A stretch of DNA of 64,000 nucleotides from Gluconobacter cerinus (GCF_002723935.1 NZ_BEWM01000002.1:248001-312000), one strand, 5' to 3'; numbered from the stretch's first letter, positions 32,765 to 42,850 are shown. Translations and numbers: made by a program. The notes: generated by a model from the letters alone, not told the origin.

Positions 32765-34171
32765 ATGGCGTCTGATACTTCTGCGGTTCATCCGGTTGAT
32801 GAGAAGCTTCCGCTCTGGCGTCTGGGGGCTTATGGCTTCCAGCATATTCTTGCGTTCTATTCAGCAGCGGTAATTGTCCCGATCCTTGTGGCTGGGGCTT
32901 TGCACCTGCCACAGGAAACGCTGATTCATCTGATTGATGCGGATCTGTTCACCTGCGGGATTGCGTCCCTGTTGCAGTCAGTCGGGTTTGGACCGGTGGG
33001 TGTTCGTCTGCCGCTTCTGCAAGGTGTGACGTTTACGGCTGTTGGCCCGATGATTGCCATTGGGTCTGCGGTAGGCGGTGGAACGCCGGGGCTGCTGTCG
33101 ATCTATGGATCGGTGATTGTCGCAGGGATCGTCAGCCTGCTCATCGCACCATATTTTGCGAAGCTGGTTCGGTTTTTTCCGCCTGTGGTGACGGGGTCGA
33201 TCATTCTGGTGATTGGGCTGGCGCTTTTGCCGGTGGCTGCCAATGACATCGTGTCTGGCCATGGACCGGGGATGGTGCAGGATCAGGTTCCGCTGCGGAG
33301 TCTGTGTTACGGGCTGGGAACACTGGCAAGTATTCTGGTTGTACAGCGCCTGTTTCGCGGCTTCATTTCAACGATTGCTGTGTTGATCGGACTTTGCATT
33401 GGCACATTGGCTGCGTGGCTGATGGGCGATGCCCACTTTGGGGGCGTGGCGTCCGCGCCTCTTGTGTCCATTACCCAGCCGTTTTTCTTTGGGACGCCGG
33501 TTTTCCATGTGGTGCCGATCCTCTCCATGGTGATCGTCATGATCATCACCATGGTCGAGACGATTGGCAACGTGTATGCGACTGGCGAAATCGTCGGAAA
33601 AACCATTACCCGCGAGGATATCGCGCGGACGCTGCGAGCTGATGGTATTGCAACGCTGTTGGGTGGGATCTTCAACTCTTTTCCCTATACCTGCTTTGCA
33701 GAAAATGTCGGTCTGGTTCGTATGACGGGCGTGAAGAGCCGCTGGGTTGTGGCATCTGCGGCTGTCATCATGATGATGCTGGGGTGCCTTCCAAAACTCG
33801 GAGCAATTGTGGCGGCGGTTCCGTTACCTGTTCTGGGAGGGGCTGCTCTTGCGATGTTTGCGACAGTGGCTGTGGTTGGTGTTCAGACCCTGACGCGGGT
33901 GGATTTCAACCGTCAGAGCAATGTCATCATCGTGGGAACCAGCATCGGACTGGGAATGCTCGCGACGGCGCAGCCTCATATCTCAGATACATTTCCGATG
34001 TGGGCACAGATTGTCTTCGGAAGCGGTATTACTCTTGGGGCATTGTCCGCCATTTTTCTGCACCTGTTGTTCAACGTCCGTCGGACACTGGCTGTTGATC
34101 CGGAAGCAGAAATTGTAGTGGCTGATCTCCCTGATGAGAGAATTCTGATGGGGCTGCCTGTTGAGCCTTAG
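32765..34171 (+). CDS. NCS2-family purine (urate/xanthine) permease
   Basis: A 468-residue, multi-helix inner-membrane symporter of the nucleobase-ascorbate transporter family. Signatures are QHILAFYSAAVIVPILVAGAL (residues about 22-42), GNVYATGEIVGKTITREDIARTLRADG and GIFNSFPYTCFAENVGLVRMTGVKSRWVV (about 297-325), the last being the substrate-site region of the PbuX/PucJ/UacT type. It is the last gene of the purine-degradation operon, six bases after uraH, so its substrate is most likely urate or xanthine. Uracil is less likely given the neighbours. Confidence 0.91.
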   Translation: MASDTSAVHPVDEKLPLWRLGAYGFQHILAFYSAAVIVPILVAGALHLPQETLIHLIDADLFTCGIASLLQSVGFGPVGVRLPLLQGVTFTAVGPMIAIGSAVGGGTPGLLSIYGSVIVAGIVSLLIAPYFAKLVRFFPPVVTGSIILVIGLALLPVAANDIVSGHGPGMVQDQVPLRSLCYGLGTLASILVVQRLFRGFISTIAVLIGLCIGTLAAWLMGDAHFGGVASAPLVSITQPFFFGTPVFHVVPILSMVIVMIITMVETIGNVYATGEIVGKTITREDIARTLRADGIATLLGGIFNSFPYTCFAENVGLVRMTGVKSRWVVASAAVIMMMLGCLPKLGAIVAAVPLPVLGGAALAMFATVAVVGVQTLTRVDFNRQSNVIIVGTSIGLGMLATAQPHISDTFPMWAQIVFGSGITLGALSAIFLHLLFNVRRTLAVDPEAEIVVADLPDERILMGLPVEP

Positions 34172-34178
34172 GGTCCGG

Positions 34179-34224
34179 TGACCGAAGGGCGGCAGCGCAG
34201 ATTCGGCTGAAGCCCCTCGGGTCA
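34179..34224. terminator. imperfect hairpin between convergent purine genes
   Basis: TGACCGAAGGGC (34179-34190) pairs with GCCCCTCGGGTCA (34212-34224) apart from a bulge and one mismatch. There is no T run. It lies between the permease and guanine deaminase stops and may end both transcripts. Confidence 0.4.
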
Positions 34225-34228
34225 GATA

Positions 34229-35539
34229 TTAATCCCGGCTGTGAACCTTCTGACCAGCCACATATGTAGCCTCGATGCTACGGTCATCGCCTAGCATCGT
34301 GAGGGCAAACAGGAGATCGGACAGGGTCTCAGCCGTCTGGGTCCGGATTTTCCCGAGAGGTGTTGCAGTAGGATCGAAGATACAGAGATCTGCATGCAGG
34401 CCAGGTTTGATGGCACCAATATGATCCTCAAGCCCCAAAGACTGAGCGCCTCCGGCGGTTGCCAGCCAAAGGCCCTGAGCAGGATGAAGTTTCGTGCCTA
34501 ACCCCTGAGCGACCTTGTATCCGTCTGAGAGGACCTGAAGCAGAGACAGGGAGGGGCCAGCTCCCACATCGCTGCCAACGCCGACTTTGACACGTCGCTC
34601 GGGTTTCAAGGCATTGAACAGGGGGAATGACCCGCTGCCCAGAAACTGGTTGGAGCCGGGGCAGTGTGCGATGGAGCAGCCTGTATCATGGCAGCGCTGC
34701 AAGTCTTCTTCCTGTGCGTGCACGGCGTGAGCCAGAATGGCGCGAGGGCGCAGAAGGCCCGACTTGTCATACACGTCCAGGTAGGATGAGCGGTTGGGAA
34801 AGAGTTCCTTGACCCATTCGATCTCAGACCGGTTCTCGAGCAGGTGCGTCTGCATGAAGAGGTCAGAGCGGGTAGCAAGGAGAGATCCAGCTAAATCCAG
34901 TTGTTCGGGTGTGCTGGTAGGGGCAAAGCGTGGTGTGACGGCGTAAAGCTGTCGTCCGCGACCATGCCAGCGTTCTATAAGTGCGGCAGACTGATCGTAG
35001 CCTGTCTGGGCGGTGTCCCGCAGGTTGTCAGGCGCATTGCGGTCCATCAGGACCTTCCCTGCGATCATGCAGGTATTGAGGCGTTCTGATTCCTCAAAAA
35101 ATGCGTCTACGGATTCTGGATGAACCGTGCAGTACACGGCGGCCGTTGTTGTACCGACGCGGAGAAGCTCTTTCAGGAAACTGCGGGCGATCTGGCGTGC
35201 ATAAGTAATATCTGCGTAACGGGCTTCAGCAGGGAAGACATAGGTCTCCAGCCATTCCAGAAGCTGTTCCCCATACGAGGCGATCACAGGGAGCTGGGGA
35301 TAATGGACGTGGGTATCGATCATTCCGGCTGAAATCAGCCGGTCTGGATAATGATCTACGGTAGTACCTTCCGGGATTTGGTCTCTCAGATCTTCCCATG
35401 CGCCTGCAGCGGTGATGACGCCATTTTTGCAGAGAATCAGGCCGTCTGGCTGGTGCGTGAGTGCAGCCATAGGGTCGACCGTAAAAGGGTCAGCATGAAA
35501 GGTCAGGAAGGGGCCACGGATTGCAGTATGCTCTGTCAT
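34229..35539 (-). CDS. guaD: guanine deaminase
   Basis: 436 residues, amidohydrolase superfamily. Converts guanine to xanthine, feeding the purine route encoded next to it. Zinc ligands are in GMIDTHVHYPQLPVIASYGEQLLEWLETYVFPAE (HVH near residue 75), MQTHLLENRSEIEWVKELFP (about 229-248), ILAHAVHAQEED and the Asp in GVGSDVGAGPSLSLLQ. These are specific to guanine deaminase rather than to cytosine or chlorohydrolase relatives. The ATG at 35539 has AGAGGATC directly upstream, preferred to a start at 35563. It faces the permease gene. Xanthine dehydrogenase, needed to connect it to urate, is not in the window. Confidence 0.93.
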   Translation of the reverse strand: MTEHTAIRGPFLTFHADPFTVDPMAALTHQPDGLILCKNGVITAAGAWEDLRDQIPEGTTVDHYPDRLISAGMIDTHVHYPQLPVIASYGEQLLEWLETYVFPAEARYADITYARQIARSFLKELLRVGTTTAAVYCTVHPESVDAFFEESERLNTCMIAGKVLMDRNAPDNLRDTAQTGYDQSAALIERWHGRGRQLYAVTPRFAPTSTPEQLDLAGSLLATRSDLFMQTHLLENRSEIEWVKELFPNRSSYLDVYDKSGLLRPRAILAHAVHAQEEDLQRCHDTGCSIAHCPGSNQFLGSGSFPLFNALKPERRVKVGVGSDVGAGPSLSLLQVLSDGYKVAQGLGTKLHPAQGLWLATAGGAQSLGLEDHIGAIKPGLHADLCIFDPTATPLGKIRTQTAETLSDLLFALTMLGDDRSIEATYVAGQKVHSRD

Positions 35540-35806
35540 GATCCTCTGGGTATCGCATAGCATTTCCGCTCTGGGAACGATCTGTCTTGAATGGTTGAAC
35601 GTTTCTTTTAATGTCCAAAGATCTTGAGTTCATTTTAACCTTGGCACTGTTTTGTGGCAGACTGAGGAAAGTCTCTTTTCAAGAGATGAATTCAGGTTTG
35701 AACATGGTTTTGGACTTTTAATATTGAGCCTGCTTTTGTGGGTGCGGTAGAGGCGGGTCTCTGTCTCTGTACGGCCTGCGGGAACGGTTTGGAGACGCTT
35801 TTACTG

Positions 35807-37171
35807 ATGTCTGATGTGACCTCTGTTTCTTCCCAGCCTGCAGAAACTGTAACGCCTGCCTCCGGTCTTCCACAGGAAGGTGCTTCTCCTGCCGACGGTA
35901 ATCCCGTGCAGAAGGAGGACGAGAAGAGCCCCTATCTGGCCATTCCATCTGTTCCCGTTGTGGAAGGAGGGCAGGGCGTCCGCTTTGACTTCAATGATGG
36001 TGCCCGTGTCATGGTGCCTGATATTGCTCCGGAACTGGGGCAATGGCACGTGAGACTATCAGATTACTCGACCGGGAATATTCTCTTCGATGCCCGTTTA
36101 AAAGGCGGCATGGTCTCATCCACCAAAAAGTACTTTGTTCCATTCCTGATCGATGTCTGGCTGGAAAAGCCTGACGGTACGCGGGAGGACATTCTGCACC
36201 ACGAGCTATCCCTCACGGGAAGGCCTGTTTTGGTGCAGTTGCCTGTTGGAACGCTTGGAGACACGATTGCCTGGCTTCCGGCAGCTATTCGCCTTGCGCA
36301 GCAGACGGGCGCGAAGGTGTCCTGCTCCGTTGCAGATGTCATTCTGCCTCTGGTGAAAGAGGCTAATTCAGACATCACATTGGTCGGGCACGATGAAGCT
36401 CAGGCAAACAAGGCGTTCACGTCCGGTTTCTACGCTTCATACAATATAGGTCTGTTTTTCACGGATACGGAGCTGACACATCAGCCAACGGACTTCCGGC
36501 ATGTAGGTTTGCACCGGACTGCAGCTTATATTCTGGGTGTTGATCCCTGGAACGATAATCCTCCTGGCATCACGATCCAGGATGGGGATACCCCACCTAT
36601 TGATGGGCCGTATGTCGTGATTGCGACGCAGGCCAGTACTCAGTGCAAGTACTGGAATAATCCGGCTGGCTGGCAGGAAGTGATTGGTTTCCTGAAATCT
36701 GCCGGATACCGCGTGATCTGTATTGATCAGAAAACGTTCCATGGCACAGGGTATGTCTACAATCATATTCCCCATGGCGCGGAAGACGAGACTGGCAGCC
36801 GTCCGTTGTCAGAACGTGCGCGTTGGCTGAAGCACGCCAGTTTTTTCATTGGTCTCTCCAGTGGACTGGCTTGGCTGGCGCATGCCTCGGGCACACCTGT
36901 CGTCATGATTTCGGGCTTCACGCATCCGAATAATGAATTCTTTACGCCCTATCGCATCATCAACTGGCACACCTGCAATTCGTGCTGGAACGACCCGAGA
37001 CATCAGTTCGATCACAAGGATTTCTTCTGGTGCCCCCGCCACAAGGGAACGGAGCGGCAGTTTGAATGCACGCGTCTGATTACTGGATCGCAGGTCATTC
37101 AGACGGTGCGTCGCGTGATCAAGGATCGCGGACTACCTCTTGCAGAAGCAGCAACCGCCTCAGTCGCCTGA
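35807..37171 (+). CDS. autotransporter-type protein O-heptosyltransferase (TibC/BAHT family)
   Basis: A 454-residue cytosolic glycosyltransferase that would attach heptose to Ser or Thr residues of an autotransporter passenger before export. An N-terminal Pro/Glu-rich tail of about 40 residues is followed by a beta-rich segment ([22 protein letters not shown]) and a GT-B core with [20 protein letters not shown] and [39 protein letters not shown]. The iron-binding cysteine pattern C-x2-C-x15-C-x11-C lies at about 390-421 (CNSCW, FFWCPRH and FEC), as in TibC. The ATG at 35807 has GGAG 12 bases upstream; a longer frame begins at 35738. No autotransporter or ADP-heptose gene is near. The next gene begins inside its 3' end. 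Confidence 0.85.
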   Translation: MSDVTSVSSQPAETVTPASGLPQEGASPADGNPVQKEDEKSPYLAIPSVPVVEGGQGVRFDFNDGARVMVPDIAPELGQWHVRLSDYSTGNILFDARLKGGMVSSTKKYFVPFLIDVWLEKPDGTREDILHHELSLTGRPVLVQLPVGTLGDTIAWLPAAIRLAQQTGAKVSCSVADVILPLVKEANSDITLVGHDEAQANKAFTSGFYASYNIGLFFTDTELTHQPTDFRHVGLHRTAAYILGVDPWNDNPPGITIQDGDTPPIDGPYVVIATQASTQCKYWNNPAGWQEVIGFLKSAGYRVICIDQKTFHGTGYVYNHIPHGAEDETGSRPLSERARWLKHASFFIGLSSGLAWLAHASGTPVVMISGFTHPNNEFFTPYRIINWHTCNSCWNDPRHQFDHKDFFWCPRHKGTERQFECTRLITGSQVIQTVRRVIKDRGLPLAEAATASVA

Positions 37172-38225
37172 GACCTGGGTTCAGGAGTTTTCTGGAATTG
37201 AAGGCGCGAGCCTGATATTGGCGGGGGCACATTATCACCTGATCGTGGGTCTGCCTGCGGTCGCAGAGCTGGATGGTTGCCCTGTGTCTGATGCTCTTCC
37301 GCCGATCCGTATCGTCGCGCTTTACAACTTCACGCCGTTTGAAGACATCGTTGCGTTGCGCGGGCCTTTGCAGGAGGTCTGCGACCGCGAGGGGATCAAG
37401 GGCATTCTGCTTCTGGCACCAGAAGGTATTAACGGAACGATTGCCGGGTCAGATGACGGAATGGAGCAGGTTCTGGAGCATATTCGGGCGATGCCTGGAT
37501 GTGAGGAGCTTGAAATCAAGGAGTCCCGTGCGCCGGAAATGCCCTTCCGCCGCATGAAGGTGCGTCTCAAGAAAGAGATTGTTACCATGGGGCAGCCGAA
37601 TATCGATCCTCGCAAGGATGTTGGTCAGTATCTGGCACCGGATGAATGGAATGCTCTGATTTCTGATCCGGATACGATCGTGATTGATACCCGGAATGAC
37701 TACGAAGTCGCGATCGGGACATTCAAGCGGGCTGAAGACCCCAAAACACGGTCATTCCGGGAGTTTCCGGAGTGGTTCCGGAATCGGCGCAAGGAGCTTG
37801 AGGCCAAGGGCCGTGTTCCAAAGATTGCCATGTTTTGCACAGGCGGAATTCGCTGTGAGAAATCCACGTCTTTTGTGAAGGCAGAGGGACTGGACGAAGT
37901 TTACCATCTCAAAGGCGGTATTCTGAAATATCTGGAGACTGTTCCAGAGGAAGAGAGCCTCTGGGAAGGGGAATGTTTCGTCTTTGACCAGCGTGTTTCT
38001 GTGAAGCATGGCCTGGAAATTGGCAGCTACGATGTCTGTCACGCCTGTCGTCGCCCTGTCAGCGAGAAAGACAAGGCTTCTACGATGTTCGTACAAGGCG
38101 TCTCCTGCCCCCATTGTCATAACGAACGGACAGAAGAACAGCGCCAACGATATGCTGCCCGTGAGCTACAGGAGAAGCTGGCGCGCCAGCGCGGGAAAGA
38201 GCATCTCGGCACTCAACAGAAATAA
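37140..38225 (+). CDS. trhO: TrhO-type rhodanese, tRNA U34 hydroxylase
   Basis: A 361-residue protein of the YceA/TrhO family, which hydroxylates uridine 34 of some tRNAs using oxygen as the oxidant. The N-terminal acylphosphatase-like domain has [17 protein letters not shown] and [13 protein letters not shown]. The central rhodanese domain has [16 protein letters not shown] and the active cysteine loop [18 protein letters not shown]-terminal cysteine-rich tail ([12 protein letters not shown] and CPHCHNE) resembles a zinc site. The assumed start is a TTG at 37140, overlapping the heptosyltransferase by 32 bases. A GTG at 37247 would trim the first 36 residues, so the start is uncertain. Confidence 0.88.
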   Translation: MQKQQPPQSPETWVQEFSGIEGASLILAGAHYHLIVGLPAVAELDGCPVSDALPPIRIVALYNFTPFEDIVALRGPLQEVCDREGIKGILLLAPEGINGTIAGSDDGMEQVLEHIRAMPGCEELEIKESRAPEMPFRRMKVRLKKEIVTMGQPNIDPRKDVGQYLAPDEWNALISDPDTIVIDTRNDYEVAIGTFKRAEDPKTRSFREFPEWFRNRRKELEAKGRVPKIAMFCTGGIRCEKSTSFVKAEGLDEVYHLKGGILKYLETVPEEESLWEGECFVFDQRVSVKHGLEIGSYDVCHACRRPVSEKDKASTMFVQGVSCPHCHNERTEEQRQRYAARELQEKLARQRGKEHLGTQQK

Positions 38226-38571
38226 CTGCCGACCAGTCAGCCGGTAATTTTTCTCAGAAGGGAGCAAATGGATTGTTCTGGGAGGATGATCCGGACCGCT
38301 GAGCGCTGATGATTGCTCTAATCTGGCTGCCGTCTCGTATGTTGATTGTTGCCGTGGGGTTTGCACCAGCAAACCCGATTGGAAAGGGTACGGCTGCGTC
38401 TTTTTGCGATTACTGTTCTGGTGTCGCCTGTCGGGGGCTGAATTTCTGGCTCCCGATCACTCTGGTCCGGAAGGCATTGGGACAACGGCCTTTGACACCT
38501 TTTTGTAGCCTAGCTTGCGTAGCGTCCTTTGTTGTCCTGAAGAGCGGGGCTCTTCAGGACTTGATCAGGAA
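38226..38571. other. convergent intergenic region between trhO and uvrA
   Basis: About 350 bases. A 134-codon plus-strand frame (38309-38713) runs into uvrA and shows no domain or good start, so I do not call it. The region ends in the perfect hairpin listed at 38534-38560. Otherwise nothing was recognised. Confidence 0.55.
38534..38560. terminator. perfect 12-bp hairpin downstream of uvrA
   Basis: GTCCTGAAGAGC, loop GGG, GCTCTTCAGGAC. It begins 11 bases after the uvrA stop on the minus strand. The T run is absent on both sides, so it may be a processing or stability hairpin as well as a terminator. Confidence 0.65.
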
Positions 38572-41500
38572 TCAGGCTTTGGTTTTGTTGCGGGAGCCTG
38601 AGGGGCGGCCACGAGGTTTCTTGTCCCCCACTATTTTTGCCTTAGGCTCTTTTGTCGTTTTGGCTGGGGCTCGCTCCGCCTTTTGGGGCAAGCTGGCGGC
38701 AATCATCGCCTGAGTGATCCTTTTGCCTGTAGGCTCACGGTGCTGCCTGACACCGGGCGCATCCAGAAGGGGAGCCAGGAAGCGGCCAGTGTGACTTGCT
38801 TTGCAGGCAGCAATGTCTTCCGGTGTTCCTGCTGCTACGATTTTGCCGCCACCATCACCGCCTTCTGGTCCTATATCGATCAGCCAGTCTGCTGTCTTGA
38901 TGACCTCCAGATTATGCTCGATCACCAAAATGGTGTTGCCCTGATCAACCAGCGTATGCAGCACTTCCAGCAGCTTACGCACGTCTTCAGTGTGCAGGCC
39001 GGTGGTGGGCTCATCAAGAATGTAGAGCGTGCGACCTGTAGCCCGTTTGGCAAGTTCCTTGGACAGTTTGACGCGCTGAGCTTCACCGCCTGAAAGCGTG
39101 GTGGCCTGTTGGCCTAGGGCGACATAGCCGAGACCAACCTGCTGGAGAATGGCGAGGCGGTCCCGAATTCTGGGCGCAGCCTGAAAAAACGGCAACGCCT
39201 CGTCCACGGTCATGGCAAGTACATCAGCGATGGAGTTGCCACGGAACTTCACTTCCAGCGTTTCACGATTGTACCGCGCGCCTTTGCAGGTGTCACAGGT
39301 GACAAAGACGTCAGGCAGGAAGTGCATTTCGATTTTCAGGACGCCATCGCCCTGACAGGCTTCGCAGCGGCCGCCCTTTACATTGAAGGAGAAGCGGCCT
39401 GGTTTGTAACCGCGTGCCTTGGATTCCGGGAGTTCGGCAAACCAGTCCCGGATAGGGGCGAACAGGTCCGTGTAGGTGGCGGGGTTGGAACGGGGTGTAC
39501 GGCCGATCGGAGACTGATCGATTTCGATGATTTTATCGAGGTTCTCTACGCCTTCCAGTCGGTCATAAGGGAGTGGAGACTGGCTCGATTTCATGAGCTG
39601 CCGGGACAGCGCTTTGTAAAGGGTATCCACGACCAGGGTGGACTTGCCGCCGCCTGATACACCGGTGACCGCAATAAAGGTCCCCAGCGGGAAATCGACG
39701 GTCAGATCCTTGAGATTGTTTCCCTTGGCTCCAACCAATGTGAGTGTTTTGTCCGAGGTGCGTCGATTTTCCGGAACTGGAATAAACTTCCGACCCGAAA
39801 GATAGGCACCGGTCAGGCTTTCTTTATTCTTGGCTACTTCCGCAGGTGTGCCGATCGCGATGACGTTTCCGCCACGCGTGCCAGCACCAGGCCCCATATC
39901 GATAAGATAATCAGCAGCGCGGATGGCATCTTCGTCATGTTCGACGACGATGACGGTGTTTCCAAGGCGCTTGAGACGCTCCAGTGTGCCGAGAAGGCGC
40001 TCGTTATCGCGCTGATGCAGGCCGATGGACGGCTCATCAAGCACATACAGAACGCCTGTCAGACCCGAGCCAATCTGGGACGCCAGCCGGATACGCTGGC
40101 TTTCACCGCCAGAAAGCGTGGCCGATCCGCGGGAAAGCGTGAGGTAGTCCAAGCCAACATCGTCGAGGAAGTGCAGGCGATCCGTGATTTCGCGAAGAAT
40201 GCGGCGTGCGATTTCCGCACGTTGTGGGGTGAGGGTAACTTCCACGCCAGAAAACCAGTCCAGTGCCTTGCGGATCTGCATATCTGACGCTTCGGCGATG
40301 TTCAGGTCATTGACCTTTACGCAGAGGGCTTCAGGTTTCAGGCGTGCGCCATGGCAGGTGTGGCAGGGCTTTTCTGACTGATAGCGCGACAGTTCCTCGC
40401 GGACCCACATACTGTCTGTCTGCGCCATGCGCCGCCGCAGGTTTTTGAGCACGCCTTCAAAGGGTTTCGTAACGGTATGGACCTTGCTGCCATCACGATA
40501 CGGAATGGCGATGGCCTCTTTGGAACCATACAGGATCAAATCCCGGGTTTCGGCTTTCAGGTCTCGCCATGGCGTGTTCATGGTGTCCCCGCAATGGCGA
40601 GCAAGAGCTGCAAGAGTCTGGTCATACCAGTCCGTGCTGGCACCACTCCAAGGGGCAATCACACCTTCAGAAAGTGTCAGGGTGTCGTCACTGACGATCA
40701 GGTTCTCGTCAAAATGGGTTTCCGTACCGATACCATCGCAGGTCGGACAGGCGCCCATTGGGGCATTGAAGGAAAACAGACGGGGTTCGATTTCCTCAAT
40801 CGTAAAGCCTGAAACAGGGCAGGCGAAACGTGAGGAGAAAACGATGTGGGCGGGGGCAGCTGTTTCTCCCGCACGCCTGACTTCTTCGGCGTAGGCCAGA
40901 CCGTCGGAGAGTTCGAGGGCTGTCTCAAAGCTGTCCGCCAGCCGGGATTCGAGGTCAGGTTTGACGACAATCCGGTCCACCACGACTTCGACATTGTGGC
41001 GGGTCTTGCGATTGAGTTCGGGGGCTTCGGCAATTTCGTAAAGCTCACCGTCAATTTTGACGCGCGTGAAGCCCTTGCGAGCCAGGTCTGCCAGTTCGCG
41101 TTTGCAATCCCCTTTACGGTCCCGGACGACCGGCGCCAGCAGCATGAGACGCGTGCCTTCAGGAAGCGCCATGACGCGATCTACCATCTGGCTGACCGTC
41201 TGGGCTTCAATAGGGAGGCCGGTTGCGGGTGAATAAGGAACACCTACGCGCGCCCAGAGAAGGCGCATGTAGTCATGGATTTCCGTGATGGTGCCGACGG
41301 TGGAGCGGGGGTTCTTTGAGGTCGTTTTTTGTTCGATCGAGATGGCCGGGGAGAGGCCCTCAATGGAGTCCACATCCGGCTTGCCCATCAGTTCAAGGAA
41401 CTGGCGGGCGTAAGCGGAAAGGCTTTCCACATATCGGCGCTGACCTTCGGCATAGATCGTATCGAAGGCGAGAGACGACTTTCCGGAGCCAGAGAGACCC

Positions 41501-41604
41501 GTGATGATCGTCAGGGAGTCACGGGGAATCGTGACATCGATATTCTTGAGATTGTGGGCGCGGGCACCACGGACACGGATCGAATGATTGTCTGGAAAGC
41601 TCAC
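38572..41604 (-). CDS. uvrA: excinuclease ABC subunit A
   Basis: The 1010-residue damage-sensing ATPase of nucleotide excision repair. Two ABC modules: the first with [10 protein letters not shown] (about 35-44) and signature [12 protein letters not shown], the second with [15 protein letters not shown] (about 650) and [16 protein letters not shown]. Zinc modules are present in [33 protein letters not shown] and [33 protein letters not shown]. The C-terminus carries a basic extension of about 50 residues with an AT-hook-like core PRGRP (about 997-1001). It is divergent from ssb, with an SOS-box-like repeat between them. Confidence 0.97.
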   Translation of the reverse strand: MSFPDNHSIRVRGARAHNLKNIDVTIPRDSLTIITGLSGSGKSSLAFDTIYAEGQRRYVESLSAYARQFLELMGKPDVDSIEGLSPAISIEQKTTSKNPRSTVGTITEIHDYMRLLWARVGVPYSPATGLPIEAQTVSQMVDRVMALPEGTRLMLLAPVVRDRKGDCKRELADLARKGFTRVKIDGELYEIAEAPELNRKTRHNVEVVVDRIVVKPDLESRLADSFETALELSDGLAYAEEVRRAGETAAPAHIVFSSRFACPVSGFTIEEIEPRLFSFNAPMGACPTCDGIGTETHFDENLIVSDDTLTLSEGVIAPWSGASTDWYDQTLAALARHCGDTMNTPWRDLKAETRDLILYGSKEAIAIPYRDGSKVHTVTKPFEGVLKNLRRRMAQTDSMWVREELSRYQSEKPCHTCHGARLKPEALCVKVNDLNIAEASDMQIRKALDWFSGVEVTLTPQRAEIARRILREITDRLHFLDDVGLDYLTLSRGSATLSGGESQRIRLASQIGSGLTGVLYVLDEPSIGLHQRDNERLLGTLERLKRLGNTVIVVEHDEDAIRAADYLIDMGPGAGTRGGNVIAIGTPAEVAKNKESLTGAYLSGRKFIPVPENRRTSDKTLTLVGAKGNNLKDLTVDFPLGTFIAVTGVSGGGKSTLVVDTLYKALSRQLMKSSQSPLPYDRLEGVENLDKIIEIDQSPIGRTPRSNPATYTDLFAPIRDWFAELPESKARGYKPGRFSFNVKGGRCEACQGDGVLKIEMHFLPDVFVTCDTCKGARYNRETLEVKFRGNSIADVLAMTVDEALPFFQAAPRIRDRLAILQQVGLGYVALGQQATTLSGGEAQRVKLSKELAKRATGRTLYILDEPTTGLHTEDVRKLLEVLHTLVDQGNTILVIEHNLEVIKTADWLIDIGPEGGDGGGKIVAAGTPEDIAACKASHTGRFLAPLLDAPGVRQHREPTGKRITQAMIAASLPQKAERAPAKTTKEPKAKIVGDKKPRGRPSGSRNKTKA

Positions 41605-41705
41605 GAAAACCCCGAAGACTATGCAGAAAGTAGAATGTGAGATGGGAACGCATCCAAAGGGATGCTAGATCATTTCATAGATGGGCTTTCTGAGCCGCAT
41701 GAAAA

Positions 41706-41720
41706 GAACAATTCGAGAAT
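41706..41720 (-). promoter_or_regulatory. SOS-box-like repeat between uvrA and ssb
   Basis: On the minus strand it reads ATTCTCGAATTGTTC, i.e. an (A/G)TTC-N7-GTTC direct repeat. It differs by one base from the alphaproteobacterial LexA site GTTC-N7-GTTC. It lies about 100 bases before uvrA and 16 before the ssb start, two genes commonly in SOS regulons. Confidence 0.5.
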
Positions 41721-41736
41721 AAATGGTTGGTACGGA

Positions 41737-42318
41737 ATGGCAGGTAGCGTCAATAAGGTGATTCTGGTCGGGAATCTGGGCAAGGACCCGGAAGTCCGGA
41801 ACACGCAGTCAGGTGGGAAGGTTGTCAATCTGACGATCGCCACGTCTGAAACATGGAACGACCGTCAGTCCGGTGAGCGCCGCGAGCGTACGGAATGGCA
41901 TCGCGTCGTCATTTTCAATGATCGCCTGGGCGACGTGGCTGAGCGTTTTCTGCGCAAGGGGCGCAAGGTTTACCTCGAAGGTGAGCTGCGGACCCGTAAG
42001 TGGACCGACCAGTCTGGCCAGGAGCGTTACACGACGGAAGTGACGATTGATCGGTTCCGCGGTGAGCTGGTGCTCCTCGACAGTAACCGCAGTGGCGGTG
42101 ATGAAGGCGGTGGCTTCGACGGTGGTGGTTCGTCCTACGGTGGCGGAAGCAACAACGGCGGCGGCTTTGGTGGTGGAAGCCGGAGCGGTAGCAGTGAAGG
42201 CGGCTTCGGCGGTGGCTCTCGGAGTAGCGGCGGTAGCGCAGGCGGCGCGTCGGGCAGTCGGGGCGGTGGCTGGGATGCTCCGCCAGATAACGATCTGGAT
42301 GACGAAATCCCGTTCTAA
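41737..42318 (+). CDS. ssb: single-stranded DNA-binding protein
   Basis: 193 residues. Binds single-stranded DNA at replication and repair forks. The OB fold covers residues about 1-112: [21 protein letters not shown], then [24 protein letters not shown] and a [13 protein letters not shown] strand. A long Gly/Ser-rich flexible linker (about 120-180) and the acidic protein-docking tip [10 protein letters not shown] end the protein. I start at ATG 41737, which gives the conserved N-terminus; a frame from 41662 would add 25 unrelated residues. Followed by a clear terminator. Confidence 0.96.
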   Translation: MAGSVNKVILVGNLGKDPEVRNTQSGGKVVNLTIATSETWNDRQSGERRERTEWHRVVIFNDRLGDVAERFLRKGRKVYLEGELRTRKWTDQSGQERYTTEVTIDRFRGELVLLDSNRSGGDEGGGFDGGGSSYGGGSNNGGGFGGGSRSGSSEGGFGGGSRSSGGSAGGASGSRGGGWDAPPDNDLDDEIPF

Positions 42319-42331
42319 GGGATTTTCCGGA

Positions 42332-42364
42332 GAACCGGGCTGGCAGTGTCAGTCCGGTTTTTTT
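42332..42364 (+). terminator. terminator after ssb
   Basis: AACCGGGCTG and CAGTCCGGTT form a stem with one mismatch or wobble, followed by a T run of seven or more. It lies about 15 bases after the ssb stop. Confidence 0.9.
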
Positions 42365-42382
42365 ATGCGTGAAAGGCCCGTT

Positions 42383-42850
42383 TCAGAGCGACAGATGAAG
42401 GAACTGGTTGAACACAGAGGCCTCATAGTCAGCGAAAGGTTCGCCGAGTTGAAAGCCTCGGGCCTTGTAGAGCTTTAATGCGGGTTCGAAAGAGGAGTTC
42501 CGGCCGGTTTCAAGGTTGAGCTTTTTCAGGCCCACAGAGCGTGCTCTGTGAATGAGATGATCCAGAAGAGTGCTGGCGATGCCCCGTCTTAAAAAATCCG
42601 GATGAGTACGCATGGACTTGAGTTCACCGTCGTGAGCACTCAATCGTTTTAGCGCACCAATGCCAGCAACGTGGCCGTGGTGATGGACAGTCCAGACCTC
42701 GATATCTGATGAGGTGAGAGCAGCCAGATCCAAGGCGAAGACGTGTCCAGCAGGGGTGTTTTCGTGCATTCCTGCAAGATGAAGGGCCAAAAGGCCGCGT
42801 GTTTCTTGGTCGGAAAAATCTGCTGGGTGGAGAGTGTAGTTCGGGTTCAT
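42383..42850 (-). CDS. GNAT-family acetyltransferase
   Basis: 155 residues. Contains the acetyl-CoA pattern GELKSMRTHPDFLRRGIASTLLDHLIHRARSVGLKKLNLETG (residues about 75-116; motif A with RRGIAS), followed by KLYKARGFQLGEPFADY near the C-terminus, which resembles the PhnO/YhhY-like group ending GF...F..Y. The acceptor is unknown. The ATG overlaps the stop of the upstream XRE gene by ATGA, so the two are co-translated. The pair is divergent from a methyltransferase gene. Confidence 0.87.
   Translation of the reverse strand: MNPNYTLHPADFSDQETRGLLALHLAGMHENTPAGHVFALDLAALTSSDIEVWTVHHHGHVAGIGALKRLSAHDGELKSMRTHPDFLRRGIASTLLDHLIHRARSVGLKKLNLETGRNSSFEPALKLYKARGFQLGEPFADYEASVFNQFLHLSL

Noticed and set aside
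38309-38713. 134-codon plus-strand frame between trhO and uvrA
   Set aside because: Runs into the 3' end of uvrA on the opposite strand, has no good start signal and no recognisable features.
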